Positions 54,314 through 63,067 of a stretch of DNA of 64,000 nucleotides are shown here, one piece after another; positions within the stretch are counted from its first letter, which is position 1; every line of letters starts with the position of its first letter. The notes beneath the pieces are model-generated. The model worked only from the letters and a program-made list of their open reading frames with translations. It had not been told where the DNA came from and did no database searches. Position numbers and translations under genes: made by a program. This stretch comes from Cloacibacillus evryensis DSM 19522 (GTDB lineage: Bacteria > Synergistota > Synergistia > Synergistales > Synergistaceae): assembly GCF_000585335.1 (NCBI RefSeq), contig NZ_KK073872.1:1665283-1729282 (forward strand), read 5' to 3'.

Positions 54314-55213
54314 TTAACGCGGGCTTCGTATTGCCCGCAGGAAGCCGCTCAGCTCGGGCGGGAGAGGCCGGGTGAAGAACATATCATCGCCGGTGCGGGG
54401 ATGTTTGAAACCCAATTTCCATGAATGGAGGAATATCCGCTCCGGACCGAAGGGCGATCTTCTGGAGGGCGCGTAGAGCCGGTCGCCGACAAGCGGACAC
54501 CTGACCGCCTGCATGTGGACCCGGATCTGGTGCGTACGGCCGCTGTGCAGCGTGCATTTTACGAGCGAATAGTCGTTCACGCTCCAGAGCCTTTCGTAAT
54601 CCGTCCAGGCCTCCCTGCCGTCCTCTACGCAGGCCATGCGCAGACGGTTGTACGGGTCGCGGTCGATCGGGTATTTGACGGAACCGCGGAGGGCGGGCGT
54701 CTGGCCGTAGCAGAGGGCAAGGTACTCTTTTCTTATCCGGCGCGCTTTGAAATCGCGGAAGAGCCCCTCCTGGGCGAGCCCGTTGCGCGCCACCACCATC
54801 AGCCCCGAGGTCGTCGCGTCAAGCCGGTGGACGATCCCCGGACGTCTGACGCCGTTCAGCGTTCCGAGATCAGGGTAGCGAAAGAGCAGGCCGTGAACGA
54901 GAGTGCCGCTCCAGTGTCCCGGCGCGGGGTGCACCACCAGCCCCGCCGGTTTGTCGACGACGATCACGTCGGCGTCATCATAGACCGTCTCAAAGGCAAC
55001 GTCCTGCGGCTCCAGGTCCAGCGTCTCCGCCGGAGGTATTTCCACTTCAATCAAATCGCCTACAGCGACCTTCACCGACGGTTTGACGCGGCGCTCGGGC
55101 ACAAGCGAGGCGTGTCCCTCTTTTATCAGCTTCTGCGCATAACCGCGGCTCACGCCAAGAAGCCGGGAGACGGCGAAGTCTAGGCGATGGGCATCCAACT
55201 CCGCCCCGATCAT
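54314..55213 (-). CDS. rluD: RluA/RluD-family pseudouridine synthase
   Basis: Modifies uridines in ribosomal RNA (RluD type) or other RNA. The N-terminal S4 domain covers residues 1-60, and the catalytic aspartate is Asp132 in HRLDATTSGL; DKPAGLVVHP and GRTHQIRVHM are also intact. The frame is open far upstream, inside ileS, but family homology begins at the ATG at 55213, giving 299 residues. It follows ileS by 76 bp and probably shares its transcript. The target position is inferred only from family. Confidence 0.9.
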   Translation of the reverse strand: MIGAELDAHRLDFAVSRLLGVSRGYAQKLIKEGHASLVPERRVKPSVKVAVGDLIEVEIPPAETLDLEPQDVAFETVYDDADVIVVDKPAGLVVHPAPGHWSGTLVHGLLFRYPDLGTLNGVRRPGIVHRLDATTSGLMVVARNGLAQEGLFRDFKARRIRKEYLALCYGQTPALRGSVKYPIDRDPYNRLRMACVEDGREAWTDYERLWSVNDYSLVKCTLHSGRTHQIRVHMQAVRCPLVGDRLYAPSRRSPFGPERIFLHSWKLGFKHPRTGDDMFFTRPLPPELSGFLRAIRSPR

Positions 55214-55289
55214 GAATCTCTGCGCGGCAGAAGAAGAGGGGGGGGCGAGCAGCCCTTCCCCCTCTTCGTTTATATTTTCCCGAATGAAA

Positions 55290-58073
55290 TTATTGTTTGC
55301 TGAGCACATCGCGGCAGCGGTCGCAAAGCCCCTTCTCCGCCACTTCCGGACGCCTTTTCCAGCACCGGGGGCACTTTTCCGCCGCGGATCTGTTGACGCC
55401 GACGCGCAGTCCCGTAGTCTCGTCGTCGTAGACGATACCGGCCTCTTTGACTTCATCCACGACTTTGCAGGAGGAGACGATGAGGATGTTTTCCCACGTC
55501 TCGTCGTCGATCTTGCCGGCGAGAGATTTGTAGTAGTCGCTGAGTTTGATCTGCACGTCTGCGTCGAGCGGATGGCCGATGACGCCCTTGCCGCGCGCCG
55601 ATTCCAGGCCGCGCAGCACGCCTTGGCGCGCAAGCATCAGCATATCCCACTCCTCTTCCACCGCGGGGTCGATGCCGTCGGCGAGGCCGCGAGGCCAGTC
55701 CGCGAGCAGGACGCTCTGCGGCAGCGACGGGTCCATTTCCCGCATTTTCTGCCAGATCTCTTCCGCCGTGAAGGAGAGGACGGAGGACATCATCTGCGTC
55801 ACCGCCTGCAGTACCTGCCACATAACGGTGCGGATCGAGCGGCGGCTCATGGCGTCTTTGGCGTCCGCATAAAGTTTGTCCTTGCTGACGTCGATGTAGA
55901 ACGACGAAAGCTCGTTGTCGCAGAACTGGTGGATGAGCGTCATCGGCTGATGGAATTCGTATTCGTCGAATCCCGTCGTCACGCGCGTCCGCAGGCGCTC
56001 GAGCTTCAGCATGATGTACTGGTCGACCGGGGCGAGCTCCTCATGCGGCAGGATGTCCGTCGCGGGATCAAAACCGTCGAGGTTCGCGAGCAGGAAGCGC
56101 GCCGTGTTGCGTATCCGTCTGTATGACTCGATAAGGTTGCGGAATATCTCTTCCGATATGCGCACGTCTCCGCGGTAATCGGAGGAGGCGACCCAGAGGC
56201 GGAGGATGTCCGCGCCGTTTTTGTCGATTATTTTTTCCGGCTTCATGACGTTGCCGAGGGATTTTGACATTTTCTGTCCGTCAGGCCCCATGATAAAGCC
56301 GTGGGTAAGGACGATCTTGTAAGGGGCCGCGCCGCGCGTCGCCACGCTGTTGAGCAGCGACGTCTGGAACCAGCCGCGGTGCTGGTCGCTTCCCTCAAGG
56401 TACATGTCGGCGGGCCAGCTGAGGTCTTCCCAGTTGTCGAGGACCGCCGAGTGGCTCGAACCTGAGTCGAACCAGACATCCATGATATCTGATTCTTTAC
56501 GAAGATGACGGCTGCCGCACTTCGGGCAGACCGCAAGGTCGCCGACGAGCTCTTCCGGCGTCATTTTCCACCAGCAGTTGCTGCCGTGTTCGCGGATCTT
56601 GTCCGCCACGCGGCGCACACGGTCTCCCGTGAGTATGACTTCGCCGCAGTCTTCGCAGTAGAAGGCCGGGATGGGTACGCCCCATGTACGCTGGCGGCTG
56701 ATGCACCAGTCGGAACGGTCGCGCACCATGTTCGTGATGCGGTCTTTGCCCCAGTCGGGCACCCACTGGACTTCGTCGATATGCTTGAGCGCCTCGTCAC
56801 GGAAATCGGCGACGGAGACGAACCACTGGTCCGTGGCGCGGAAGATGACGGGCTTTTTGCAGCGCCAGCAGTGCGGGTAGGAGTGGGTTATTTTGAGTTT
56901 GCCGAGCAGGCGTTTCGATTCTCCGAGGAGCTCAAAGACCTTTTTTTCTCCCTCCGCGAGCGACATGCCTCCGAAAATGGGCGTGTCTTTATAGTAATGT
57001 CCGGTCTCGTCGACCGGATTGTAGATATCGATGCCGTAGCGCACGCCTGTCTCATAGTCTTCCGTACCGTGGCCGGGCGCGGTATGCACGCAGCCGGTGC
57101 CGGAGTCGAGCGTTACGTAATCCGCCAGTACGAATGGCGTGGCGCGGTCATAGAACGGGTGCTGAGCGAGCGAGTTTTCGAGCCTCGCCCCCTTGCAGGA
57201 GAGGATCGGTTCGCCAAAATCGAGCTGCGTAGCCTTTTCCACTTCGGCTTTGAGCCCCTGCGCGATGAGGTATATTTTGTCTCCGACCTGATAGAAGCCA
57301 TAATCATAGCGCGGATGAACGGCGACCGCCATCGAGGCGGGAAGGGTCCAGGGCGTGGTGGTCCAGATGATGACGTCGACATCCTTCCCCGCAAGCTCGG
57401 GGAATATTTTTGCCGCGTCGGTGTAATTGTAAGCGACGAATATCGACGGTGAGGTCTCGTCGGCGTATTCGATCTCCGCCGCCGCGAGCGCCGTCTGGCA
57501 GTCGGTGCACCAGTAAATGGCCTTGCGTCCCTTGTAGACAAGGCCCTTGTCGATCATTTCGGCGAACCCTTCTATCTGTGTCGCTTCGTAGGCCGGAACG
57601 AGGGTCATATATGGATGGTCCCAGTCTCCGATGACGCCTAGGCGCTTGAACTGCCCCGTCTGGATATCGGCGAAGGTGCGCGCGTAAGCGGCACATTTTT
57701 CACGCAGCTCGATGGGGTCGATCTCATCCTTGTTGAGGCTCTGTTCCTTGAGCACTTTCAGTTCGGTGGGAAGGCCGTGCGTGTCGTAGCCGGGCACATA
57801 AGGGGCAAAATAGCCGCGCTGCCACTTATATTTAACGACGAAGTCCTTTAATATTTTGTTTGTCGCCGTACCGATATGGATGCTGGCGTTCGCATAGGGA
57901 GGCCCGTCGTGCAAGATGAAGGAGGGCTTGTCCTTATTTTTTTTCTTGAGCTCATTGTAAACATCGATATCGTACCAGAATTTCAGAAATTCCGGCTCAC
58001 GCTGTGACAGATTGGCACGCATGGGAAAATCGGTTTTGGGGAGAAACAGGGTATCCTTATAATCGTTCGCCAT
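55290..58073 (-). CDS. ileS: Isoleucyl-tRNA synthetase
   Basis: Charges tRNA-Ile and edits mis-charged valine. HIGH-type HIGT is at 66-69, KMSKSLGN near 595, the CP1 editing domain between them, and the C-terminal zinc site CPRC...CDRC at about 900-920. Length 927 is the bacterial type. The ATG has GGAGG upstream. A good promoter and a leader hairpin lie just upstream. No T-box was recognised. Confidence 0.97.
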   Translation of the reverse strand: MANDYKDTLFLPKTDFPMRANLSQREPEFLKFWYDIDVYNELKKKNKDKPSFILHDGPPYANASIHIGTATNKILKDFVVKYKWQRGYFAPYVPGYDTHGLPTELKVLKEQSLNKDEIDPIELREKCAAYARTFADIQTGQFKRLGVIGDWDHPYMTLVPAYEATQIEGFAEMIDKGLVYKGRKAIYWCTDCQTALAAAEIEYADETSPSIFVAYNYTDAAKIFPELAGKDVDVIIWTTTPWTLPASMAVAVHPRYDYGFYQVGDKIYLIAQGLKAEVEKATQLDFGEPILSCKGARLENSLAQHPFYDRATPFVLADYVTLDSGTGCVHTAPGHGTEDYETGVRYGIDIYNPVDETGHYYKDTPIFGGMSLAEGEKKVFELLGESKRLLGKLKITHSYPHCWRCKKPVIFRATDQWFVSVADFRDEALKHIDEVQWVPDWGKDRITNMVRDRSDWCISRQRTWGVPIPAFYCEDCGEVILTGDRVRRVADKIREHGSNCWWKMTPEELVGDLAVCPKCGSRHLRKESDIMDVWFDSGSSHSAVLDNWEDLSWPADMYLEGSDQHRGWFQTSLLNSVATRGAAPYKIVLTHGFIMGPDGQKMSKSLGNVMKPEKIIDKNGADILRLWVASSDYRGDVRISEEIFRNLIESYRRIRNTARFLLANLDGFDPATDILPHEELAPVDQYIMLKLERLRTRVTTGFDEYEFHQPMTLIHQFCDNELSSFYIDVSKDKLYADAKDAMSRRSIRTVMWQVLQAVTQMMSSVLSFTAEEIWQKMREMDPSLPQSVLLADWPRGLADGIDPAVEEEWDMLMLARQGVLRGLESARGKGVIGHPLDADVQIKLSDYYKSLAGKIDDETWENILIVSSCKVVDEVKEAGIVYDDETTGLRVGVNRSAAEKCPRCWKRRPEVAEKGLCDRCRDVLSKQ

Positions 58074-58098
58074 TTAGATGACCTCCATATAAACTGAA

Positions 58099-58120
58099 TG
58101 GAATTCCGTGGAGAATTCCA
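58099..58120 (-). promoter_or_regulatory. Leader hairpin of ileS
   Basis: TGGAATTC-N6-GAATTCCA is a perfect 8-bp inverted repeat in the transcribed ileS leader, 25 bp before the start. It could be a protein site or an RNA hairpin; no specifier or T-box motif accompanies it. Confidence 0.4.
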
Positions 58121-58137
58121 TAATGTGCAACTTGTGT

Positions 58138-58167
58138 ATTATAGCAGAAAAGCGGAATTTGGCACAA
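58138..58167 (-). promoter_or_regulatory. Promoter of ileS
   Basis: Minus-strand TTGTGC (58162-58167), 18-base spacer, then TATAAT (58138-58143) with an extended TGC. It predicts transcription starting about 58 bases before the ileS ATG. Confidence 0.65.
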
Positions 58168-58254
58168 CGCGCGCCGCGCCGGGCGCATAAGCCTTCAGCC
58201 GGCCGGGAGTGACGGGCAGGCGATAAAAAATGCCAAAGAAGGGCACTTCTGGGA

Positions 58255-58260
58255 TATAAT
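58255..58260 (+). promoter_or_regulatory. -10 element of dgkA
   Basis: TATAAT preceded by TGGGA, 38 bp before the dgkA start. No clear -35 box. Confidence 0.45.
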
Positions 58261-58297
58261 TATGGGCAAATCAATATTTCAGATTGGGTGACTTAGC

Positions 58298-58654
58298 GTG
58301 GAACAGTGGAAGAACAAAGGACTTTTTGCAAAAACTCTCTATTCGCTGAACGGCCTCCGCACAGCATTCGTGACGGAGAAGGCCATCCGCCACGAGACTT
58401 TAGGCGTGGCCGCGGCAGTCACGCTCGCGCTCTTCATGGGGCGCGGCTGGGAAGATATTTTCTGCGTCCTCCTGGCCTCACTGTTCCCCATGACGGTAGA
58501 ACTGATAAACACGGCGGTCGAAAGGATCATCGATACGCACTTCGGCCCCGCTTTCAGGGAAGAGGTGCGTATACAGAAGGATACTCTTTCGGCCGCCGTG
58601 TTTTTGAGCCTTATTATCGGCTACGGCCTCTGTATAAAAATTATTTTCTTTTGA
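58298..58654 (+). CDS. dgkA: Diacylglycerol kinase, DgkA type
   Basis: Phosphorylates diacylglycerol to phosphatidate at the inner membrane, recycling lipid released from envelope glycan synthesis. Three hydrophobic helices and the family signature ELINTAVERIID are visible; at 118 residues it is the usual small size. The start is GTG at 58298 with GGGTGA upstream. It is divergent from ileS and stands alone. Confidence 0.9.
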   Translation: MEQWKNKGLFAKTLYSLNGLRTAFVTEKAIRHETLGVAAAVTLALFMGRGWEDIFCVLLASLFPMTVELINTAVERIIDTHFGPAFREEVRIQKDTLSAAVFLSLIIGYGLCIKIIFF

Positions 58655-58660
58655 TCCGTT

Positions 58661-60817
58661 CTAGCGGCGGCCGGGGATAAGGATCGAGAAGCCATCCTCT
58701 TCGTCGCCGTCGCCTTCACCCTCCGGAGGCAATACCTCCGCATCTTCGTCGTCGTCAGCCGCGTCGCTTTCCTCCGACTTGGAGGCGATGATCTCCGCCA
58801 ATTCGTCGTCGCTGATGATCTCCGGCGAGAGGCCGCTCTTTATTTTGATAAACTTGCGCAGCACGCCCTCGATGTAGTAGTTGGTATCGGCGATCACCAT
58901 CGCGCCCTCTTTTATGCGCTCGGCTTTGATCTCGCTGACAAAGCGGTCCTCGAGAAGGTCTCCGGGGGTAAACGACTCTTTATCTCCCTTTTTGGGAGGC
59001 CGCGCGCCGCGCCCGGGAGCGGGTTTTTTCTCCTCTGTTTTATCTCCCTTGACGCCCGTGGCCTCGCTGATCTTTTCCTTGTCTTTATCGGTCGTCGTCT
59101 TGGCTTTTTTCTTTTTCAGCGCGTCCTTCTCCGGGCCGCTGAGTTCCACTATTATCTGGTTGTTGGTCTCTTTTGTCTTCAGCTCGGCAAGCAATTCGCT
59201 GAAGGTAGTTATCGCGCGCGTTCCCGTCAGCAGCGGCTCCTGCGACGGTTCTTCGATGCCGCCGCCGCGCGCCGTTACCTCGCAGAAGGAGACGGCGTTC
59301 TCCGGAACGGTCAGCTCAAAACTCTTTACCAGCGGGGCCTTTCTCCACGGACGGAAGGTGACGTCGACCTTCAGCTTATCCCCGGGTTTGTAGAAATCTT
59401 TCTCATCGGCGATCTCGATCTTTTCGATAAATACTACCCGCGGCGTCTTTGTCACCTCTACGTCGACCTGTACGCCGTAAGGGCTGATTTCGCGGAAGGG
59501 GTTCAGCGACATCGCCTTGCCCATCGCCTCGATCTCCTTCTGGAGAGATTTGACGACGTCCTTTTCGGAGTAGAATATGTTGCGGCGCGTCCACGCCGGC
59601 GAGAGGTTGCCGCCGGAGACCGAATAGGATACGAGCGCCGTGCCGGAGCCGCGCTGAGCCCAAAGGCTGTCGATCACCCCCAAGATGCCGGTCGTGCCGA
59701 CCTCAGGTCCGACGTAGGGATCGGATACGGTCTGAAAACGCTTTGTTTCGCTCTCTTTGGTCTCGATGTTGCGGAAGTTCACCGTATAGCTGGAGGCGGC
59801 GGCGAGCTGTCCGAGGCGTCCGCCGATCGCCTCCGGGCGGTCCTGCGTCACGAGCCCGGTTATTTTATTGAGATAGCCGAGCTTGAAGGAGCTTTCCAGG
59901 CCGGGGATTATTTTGATGATGCTGGCGTCCATCATCGCGTAGGAGACGCTGCCGCGGTTGAACATCGGGTGGGCGAAGGCGACGAAGCGTCCGTCTTTTG
60001 AAACGGCGGTCAATGTTCCGATGCCTCCGGCCACGAAATCGCCCCAGGCAAGCGCGGCTCCCATCGCCGCGCCGGGCTTCGGTTCCCACTTCAGGTTGAC
60101 GGGGCTGCCTCCCGCGGCGGATGATCCCAGCGGGATGACGCGAAGGCCGAGCTTTTCTTCAAGGCGTTTCGCGTAGCGGTCGCTGATCCCGTCCACCGTC
60201 AGCGGCATCATCTTTTTTTCAAGTTTTTCCCCCGACACTATTATCTGTGAATTGTCGGCAGAAAGCGCCTCCGCGCCGCCGGGAACCGGGGCCTGGTCAG
60301 GCGAAACGGCCTTATCGTCGGATGCGGGCTCGGTCTTTTTATCGGCGCTTGCCGGCTGCTCCGCCGCCACCTCCGGAATATCGAACCATGGCAGTTTTTC
60401 CGGCCAATCCATGGCCTTCGTCATCTCCTCTATCGGAGTTACGAGGCCGAGGTTGTTATCGGCGAAGGACCATCCATAACCGATCGCACCGATGAGCTTC
60501 CCGTCGACATAGACGGGAGAGCCGCTCATGCCGGAGGCGATCCCGCCGTTTTCGCGCACATATTTATCTTCCACCCGAATAAGGATCAGGTTTTTAGGGT
60601 TCGTCTTCCGCGGAACTATCCCCAACACCGTGACCTTGAAGGGCGTTATCGCTGTGCCGGAGAGCACCGTTCTCGCGTAGCCGGTCATCCCGGGCTTTAT
60701 CCGCGAAAGAGGCATCACCGGATCGGCTGGCACAAACCTGTCGGCAGCCCCCGCCGCGCCGGTGATAATGGCGGCTGCGGCGGCGGCCAACGCAATAATT
60801 GTCGTGATTTTTTTCAT
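58661..60817 (-). CDS. S55 (SpoIVB-like) peptidase domain protein, secreted
   Basis: A 718-residue exported protein: signal peptide 1-25, then a SpoIVB-like S55 region with the nucleophile segment GMSGSPVY (96-103), followed by GKLIGAIGYGWSF and, later, AFAHPMFNRGSVSYAMMDA. The second half includes a Lys-rich low-complexity stretch near 570-615 and ends in a strongly acidic tail of Glu/Asp runs. I do not see the histidine that would complete the SpoIVB catalytic pair with certainty, so activity is unproven. It is 17 bp after prfB. In sporulators SpoIVB starts sigma-K signalling; this diderm shows no sporulation genes here. Confidence 0.82.
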   Translation of the reverse strand: MKKITTIIALAAAAAAIITGAAGAADRFVPADPVMPLSRIKPGMTGYARTVLSGTAITPFKVTVLGIVPRKTNPKNLILIRVEDKYVRENGGIASGMSGSPVYVDGKLIGAIGYGWSFADNNLGLVTPIEEMTKAMDWPEKLPWFDIPEVAAEQPASADKKTEPASDDKAVSPDQAPVPGGAEALSADNSQIIVSGEKLEKKMMPLTVDGISDRYAKRLEEKLGLRVIPLGSSAAGGSPVNLKWEPKPGAAMGAALAWGDFVAGGIGTLTAVSKDGRFVAFAHPMFNRGSVSYAMMDASIIKIIPGLESSFKLGYLNKITGLVTQDRPEAIGGRLGQLAAASSYTVNFRNIETKESETKRFQTVSDPYVGPEVGTTGILGVIDSLWAQRGSGTALVSYSVSGGNLSPAWTRRNIFYSEKDVVKSLQKEIEAMGKAMSLNPFREISPYGVQVDVEVTKTPRVVFIEKIEIADEKDFYKPGDKLKVDVTFRPWRKAPLVKSFELTVPENAVSFCEVTARGGGIEEPSQEPLLTGTRAITTFSELLAELKTKETNNQIIVELSGPEKDALKKKKAKTTTDKDKEKISEATGVKGDKTEEKKPAPGRGARPPKKGDKESFTPGDLLEDRFVSEIKAERIKEGAMVIADTNYYIEGVLRKFIKIKSGLSPEIISDDELAEIIASKSEESDAADDDEDAEVLPPEGEGDGDEEDGFSILIPGRR

Positions 60818-60834
60818 TTTATCCTCCGCTTACG

Positions 60835-61939
60835 CTATTTATCATTCTTAAGGAATCTCAGATAGGACATGATCAGCTCGTCAAGCGATCCGTCGAGCAC
60901 CGCCTGGACGTTTCCGATCTCACAGCCGGAGCGATGGTCTTTCACAAGCTGAAAAGGCTGCAGCGTGTACGATCGTATCTGGCTGCCCCAGGCAATGCTC
61001 CGTTTTTCGCCCTGGATGCTGTCAAGCTGCTCCTGCCGTTCGCGCAGTGTGCGCTCGAACAGTTTTGAACGCAGCACCTGCATGGCGGTCGCCCTGTTCA
61101 TGTGCTGAGAGCGCTCTGTCTGACAGCTGACGATGATGCCAGAGGGGACGTGCGTAATGCGCACCGCGGAGTCGGTCATATTGACATACTGACCACCGGC
61201 GCCGCTGGAGCGGAAGGTGTCCATCTTCAGGTCTTCGGGACGGATCTCGATCTCAACGCTTTCCGGCAGGACCGGCATTACCTCTACGGAGGCAAAGCTT
61301 GTATGGCGGCGTTTTGCCGAATCGAACGGCGATATGCGCACCAGGCGATGAACGCCCTGTTCCCCCTTGAGGTAGCCGTAGGCGTAATCTCCGGATATCG
61401 ATATGGTCACGCTCTTTATACCGGCCTCCTGATCGCGCAGTTCGTCTATCAGCTTCACCGTATAGCGGTGATCCTCGGCCCAACGCATATACATACGATA
61501 GAGCATCTGCGCCCAGTCCTGCGAATCAAGTCCCCCGGCGCCCGCGTGCACGGTCATGATGGCGTCGCCGGCATCATACTCTCCGTCCAGCAGCACCAGT
61601 ATCTGATATTCTTCTATGGTCCGCGCAAGCTCCTCAGAGCGCGAGTAGAATTCTTTCTCAAGCTCCCGGTCGTCCGCCTCGGCCAATATCTCGGCTATCG
61701 CCTCGATCTCCTCAAACTCGCCCCTCATCTGCGCGACCTTGTCAAGGCGCGTCTGACAGCGTGAAAATTCCCGCGATACCTCCTGGGCTTCGGGCGACCC
61801 CCAGAAATCCTCTTTTTCCGTTACCTCATGCAGTTCTTTTAGTTTTGCCTCGATGGAAGGCAGGTCAAAGACTTTCACGCAGTTCATCAAACGATGAACG
61901 CAGGTCCGTCATGACGGTCGATATGGGAAGTACTACCAT
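60835..61939 (-). CDS. prfB: Peptide chain release factor 2, programmed +1 frameshift
   Basis: Releases nascent peptides at UGA and UAA codons. Translation starts at ATG 61937-61939 (AGGAGGGG upstream), runs 24 codons to an in-frame TGA, and must shift +1 at CTTTGAC to enter the main frame, giving about 367 residues. The main frame has the SPF tripeptide in ISPFDSAKR and the catalytic GGQ in SGAGGQYVN. A start inside the main frame at 61890 is possible only if the leader is ignored. Autoregulation by RF2 level is established for the family. Confidence 0.95.
61864..61870 (-). other. prfB +1 frameshift site
   Basis: Minus-strand CTTTGAC, with the TGA stop at 61865-61867 of the short leader frame. 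The canonical site has a strong internal Shine-Dalgarno just upstream; here GTGAAAG is at best a weak one. Confidence 0.9.
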
Positions 61940-62038
61940 CAATAACCCCTCCTGAAAATACGAATCAACTTTTATTATAACCGCAAAAGGACAAAATCGT
62001 ATATAATTTTGGAGAAGTCGACCAAGGGAAGTGGCAAA

Positions 62039-63067
62039 ATGATAAAACCAAACGAAGAGGCCAACAGCCGCGCGCAGGTGTTTGAGACGCTGATGGAGAA
62101 CCCGGGCGCGATAGTATCCAGCTCGCTGTTGACGCAGAGGCTCTCCTCCTCACGTCAGGCTGTATTCAAGGCCGTCTGCTCCCTCAAGGACGAGGGCGTC
62201 CCCATTGAATCGATACCACAAAAGGGCTACCGTCTGGAAAGCATCGACGAACTTCAGAAGCTGAGCCCTACGATGATTGAGTTTTTCCTCCGAGATAATC
62301 CTCTTTTCAACAGGTGTATCTATATGCGAGAAACGGACTCCACCCAAAAGGTGATAAAGAAGCTCGCGATGCAGGAGGCCGAAGCCGGTATCGTGGCGCT
62401 GACTGAACGCCAGAGCGAAGGCCGGGGCCGGCGCGGAAGAAGCTGGCAGAGCCCCGACGAGAAAAATCTGATGTTCTCCATGCTCCTGCGGCCGACGCTG
62501 AAACCGGGCGAGGTACAACTGCTTAATTTAGCCGCCGGTCTTGCCGTCAAAGAGACGCTCGGCGAGCTCTGCGGCATCTCCTCGGAGCTGAAATGGCCCA
62601 ACGACATCCTCTGCCGCGGCAAAAAGCTTTGCGGCATTTTAAGCGAGGCCGCGGGCGAGCCGGACCGGATATATTACGCCGTCACCGGCATCGGCATCAA
62701 CGTCAACATGGGGCCTCCTGATATTCCCGAAGAGATAGCCGGCGTCGCCACTTCCGTCCTTATCGAAGGCGGCCGGCGGTTCGCAAGGTGGAAATTGCTG
62801 GTGGATTTTCTGGCCCGCTTCGCGGCGCTGATGGAACTGCTCTCCTCCCGCGGAGGCGCGGTGAAGCTGCTCTCGCTTTACAGGCGCGGCTGTGATACGA
62901 TAGGAAGAGAGATCCGTGTCGTGCAGGACGAGGAAATCTTCAACGGCAGGGCGACCGGCATCACGCCGGAGGGAGCTCTCGTCGTGCATACAAGTGACGG
63001 AGAAAAAATATTTGCCGCGGCGGATGTACATCATCTGCGCATGGCGGAGGGAGTGAACGGCGGATGA
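62039..63067 (+). CDS. birA: Biotin protein ligase / biotin operon repressor BirA
   Basis: Activates biotin as biotinyl-AMP and attaches it to carboxyl carrier proteins. An N-terminal winged HTH (about 10-60, SSSRQAVFKAV) indicates a bifunctional repressor, followed by the ligase motif GRGRRGRSW, KWPNDI and the GIGINVN segment. I chose the ATG at 62039 (AGGGAAG upstream) over a TTG at 62009. It overlaps the selD start by 4 bp (ATGA). Confidence 0.93.
   Translation: MIKPNEEANSRAQVFETLMENPGAIVSSSLLTQRLSSSRQAVFKAVCSLKDEGVPIESIPQKGYRLESIDELQKLSPTMIEFFLRDNPLFNRCIYMRETDSTQKVIKKLAMQEAEAGIVALTERQSEGRGRRGRSWQSPDEKNLMFSMLLRPTLKPGEVQLLNLAAGLAVKETLGELCGISSELKWPNDILCRGKKLCGILSEAAGEPDRIYYAVTGIGINVNMGPPDIPEEIAGVATSVLIEGGRRFARWKLLVDFLARFAALMELLSSRGGAVKLLSLYRRGCDTIGREIRVVQDEEIFNGRATGITPEGALVVHTSDGEKIFAAADVHHLRMAEGVNGG

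Noticed and set aside
55214-55633. N-terminal extension of the pseudouridine synthase frame
   Set aside because: The extension lies inside ileS in another frame and has no family resemblance; the S4 domain begins at the ATG at 55213.
58074-58297. T-box leader before ileS
   Set aside because: The predicted leader is only about 58 bases and lacks the T-box sequence.
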